Positions 5,668 to 5,691 of a stretch of DNA of 5,691 bases are shown in pieces. The stretch's first letter is position 1. Every line of letters starts with the position of its first letter. Source of the stretch: Flavobacteriales bacterium UBA7443 (lineage in GTDB: Bacteria; Bacteroidota; Bacteroidia; Flavobacteriales_D; Sanyastnellaceae); NCBI GenBank assembly GCA_002477505.1, contig DLQB01000176.1:4499-10189 (forward strand). Direction: 5' to 3'. The notes beneath the pieces are model-generated. The model made no database searches. It saw nothing but the letters and a program-made list of their open reading frames with translations, and was not told where the DNA came from. A program made the translations under genes and the position numbers.

Positions 5668-5691
5668 ATGAACGACATCAAAACCATCGAA
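5668..5691 (+). CDS. Possible start of the next element gene (MNDIKTIE..., runs off the window)
   Basis: An ATG at 5668 opens a frame of eight codons that continues beyond the right edge. It lies 84 bp after the integrase stop, and an 11-base interrupted palindrome (CTCAA-A-TTGAG, 5654-5664) sits just in front and could be an operator. A small DNA-binding or excisionase-type gene often follows an integrase, but eight residues are too few to identify anything. Treat as tentative. Confidence 0.22.

Larger units (their letters stand above)
4416..5691. mobile_element. One end of an integrative element inserted at tRNA-fMet (extends past the right edge)
   Basis: A 3' tRNA fragment sits beside an unrelated sequence and a tyrosine recombinase gene starts 63 bp further on. 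This arrangement is the standard junction left when a genomic island or prophage inserts into a tRNA 3' region. The left boundary is the tRNA fragment; everything to the right belongs to the element and its right end is outside the window. No cargo beyond the integrase is visible, so it cannot be classed as prophage, ICE or satellite. Confidence 0.65.

Noticed and set aside
5633..5671. 12-codon ORF whose stop overlaps the ATG at 5668 (ATGA)
   Set aside because: Too short, with no supporting motif; the overlap is easily due to chance.
1..5691. CRISPR array, insertion sequence, rRNA or phage structural genes
   Set aside because: No regularly spaced repeats, transposase motifs, rRNA segments or structural-protein frames were seen.

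Overview
The window looks like chromosomal DNA from a member of the Bacteroidota, probably a marine-type flavobacterium (inference). The clues are a TAnnTTTG-type promoter element, weak or absent Shine-Dalgarno sequences, a tyrosine integrase of a style common in that phylum, and a tRNA gene without an encoded CCA end. No species can be named from the sequence alone.

Left part (1-2798): the C-terminal end of a pirin-family gene (+) runs into a small convergent gene (-) for a membrane-anchored acidic protein of unknown function. That gene is divergent, with only 40 bp between start codons, from a large secreted vanadium-dependent haloperoxidase-like protein (+). This protein keeps all the vanadate-pocket residues I could check against the fungal chloroperoxidase pattern, and it ends in a two-repeat dockerin/EF-hand-like tail.

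Middle part (2799-4412): a 152-bp gap with an AT-rich inverted repeat precedes a 460-residue fusion of a RimB-like retropepsin-fold domain (PF05618 type) with a complete RimK ATP-grasp ligase, which adds glutamate to ribosomal protein S6. A strong bidirectional hairpin terminator follows it.

Right part (4413-5691): a 61-bp 3' fragment of initiator tRNA-fMet (minus strand) abuts foreign-looking DNA carrying a tyrosine recombinase. This is the usual signature of an integrative element inserted in a tRNA gene: rimK is on the chromosomal side, the element runs off the right edge, and the intact tRNA should lie at its far end. Two details suggest the element is immobilised. The tRNA fragment lacks one base of the anticodon loop. 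The integrase has Asn instead of the catalytic Tyr at the nucleophile position (N330, a single-base change). A perfect 13-bp tandem repeat runs into the integrase start codon, and a degenerate 16-bp copy of the tRNA anticodon-arm sequence lies just downstream of the integrase.

I see no new multi-gene defence or biosynthetic system. The most notable items are the nucleophile-less integrase at a damaged initiator-tRNA site, the protease-ligase fusion, and the dockerin-tailed haloperoxidase.
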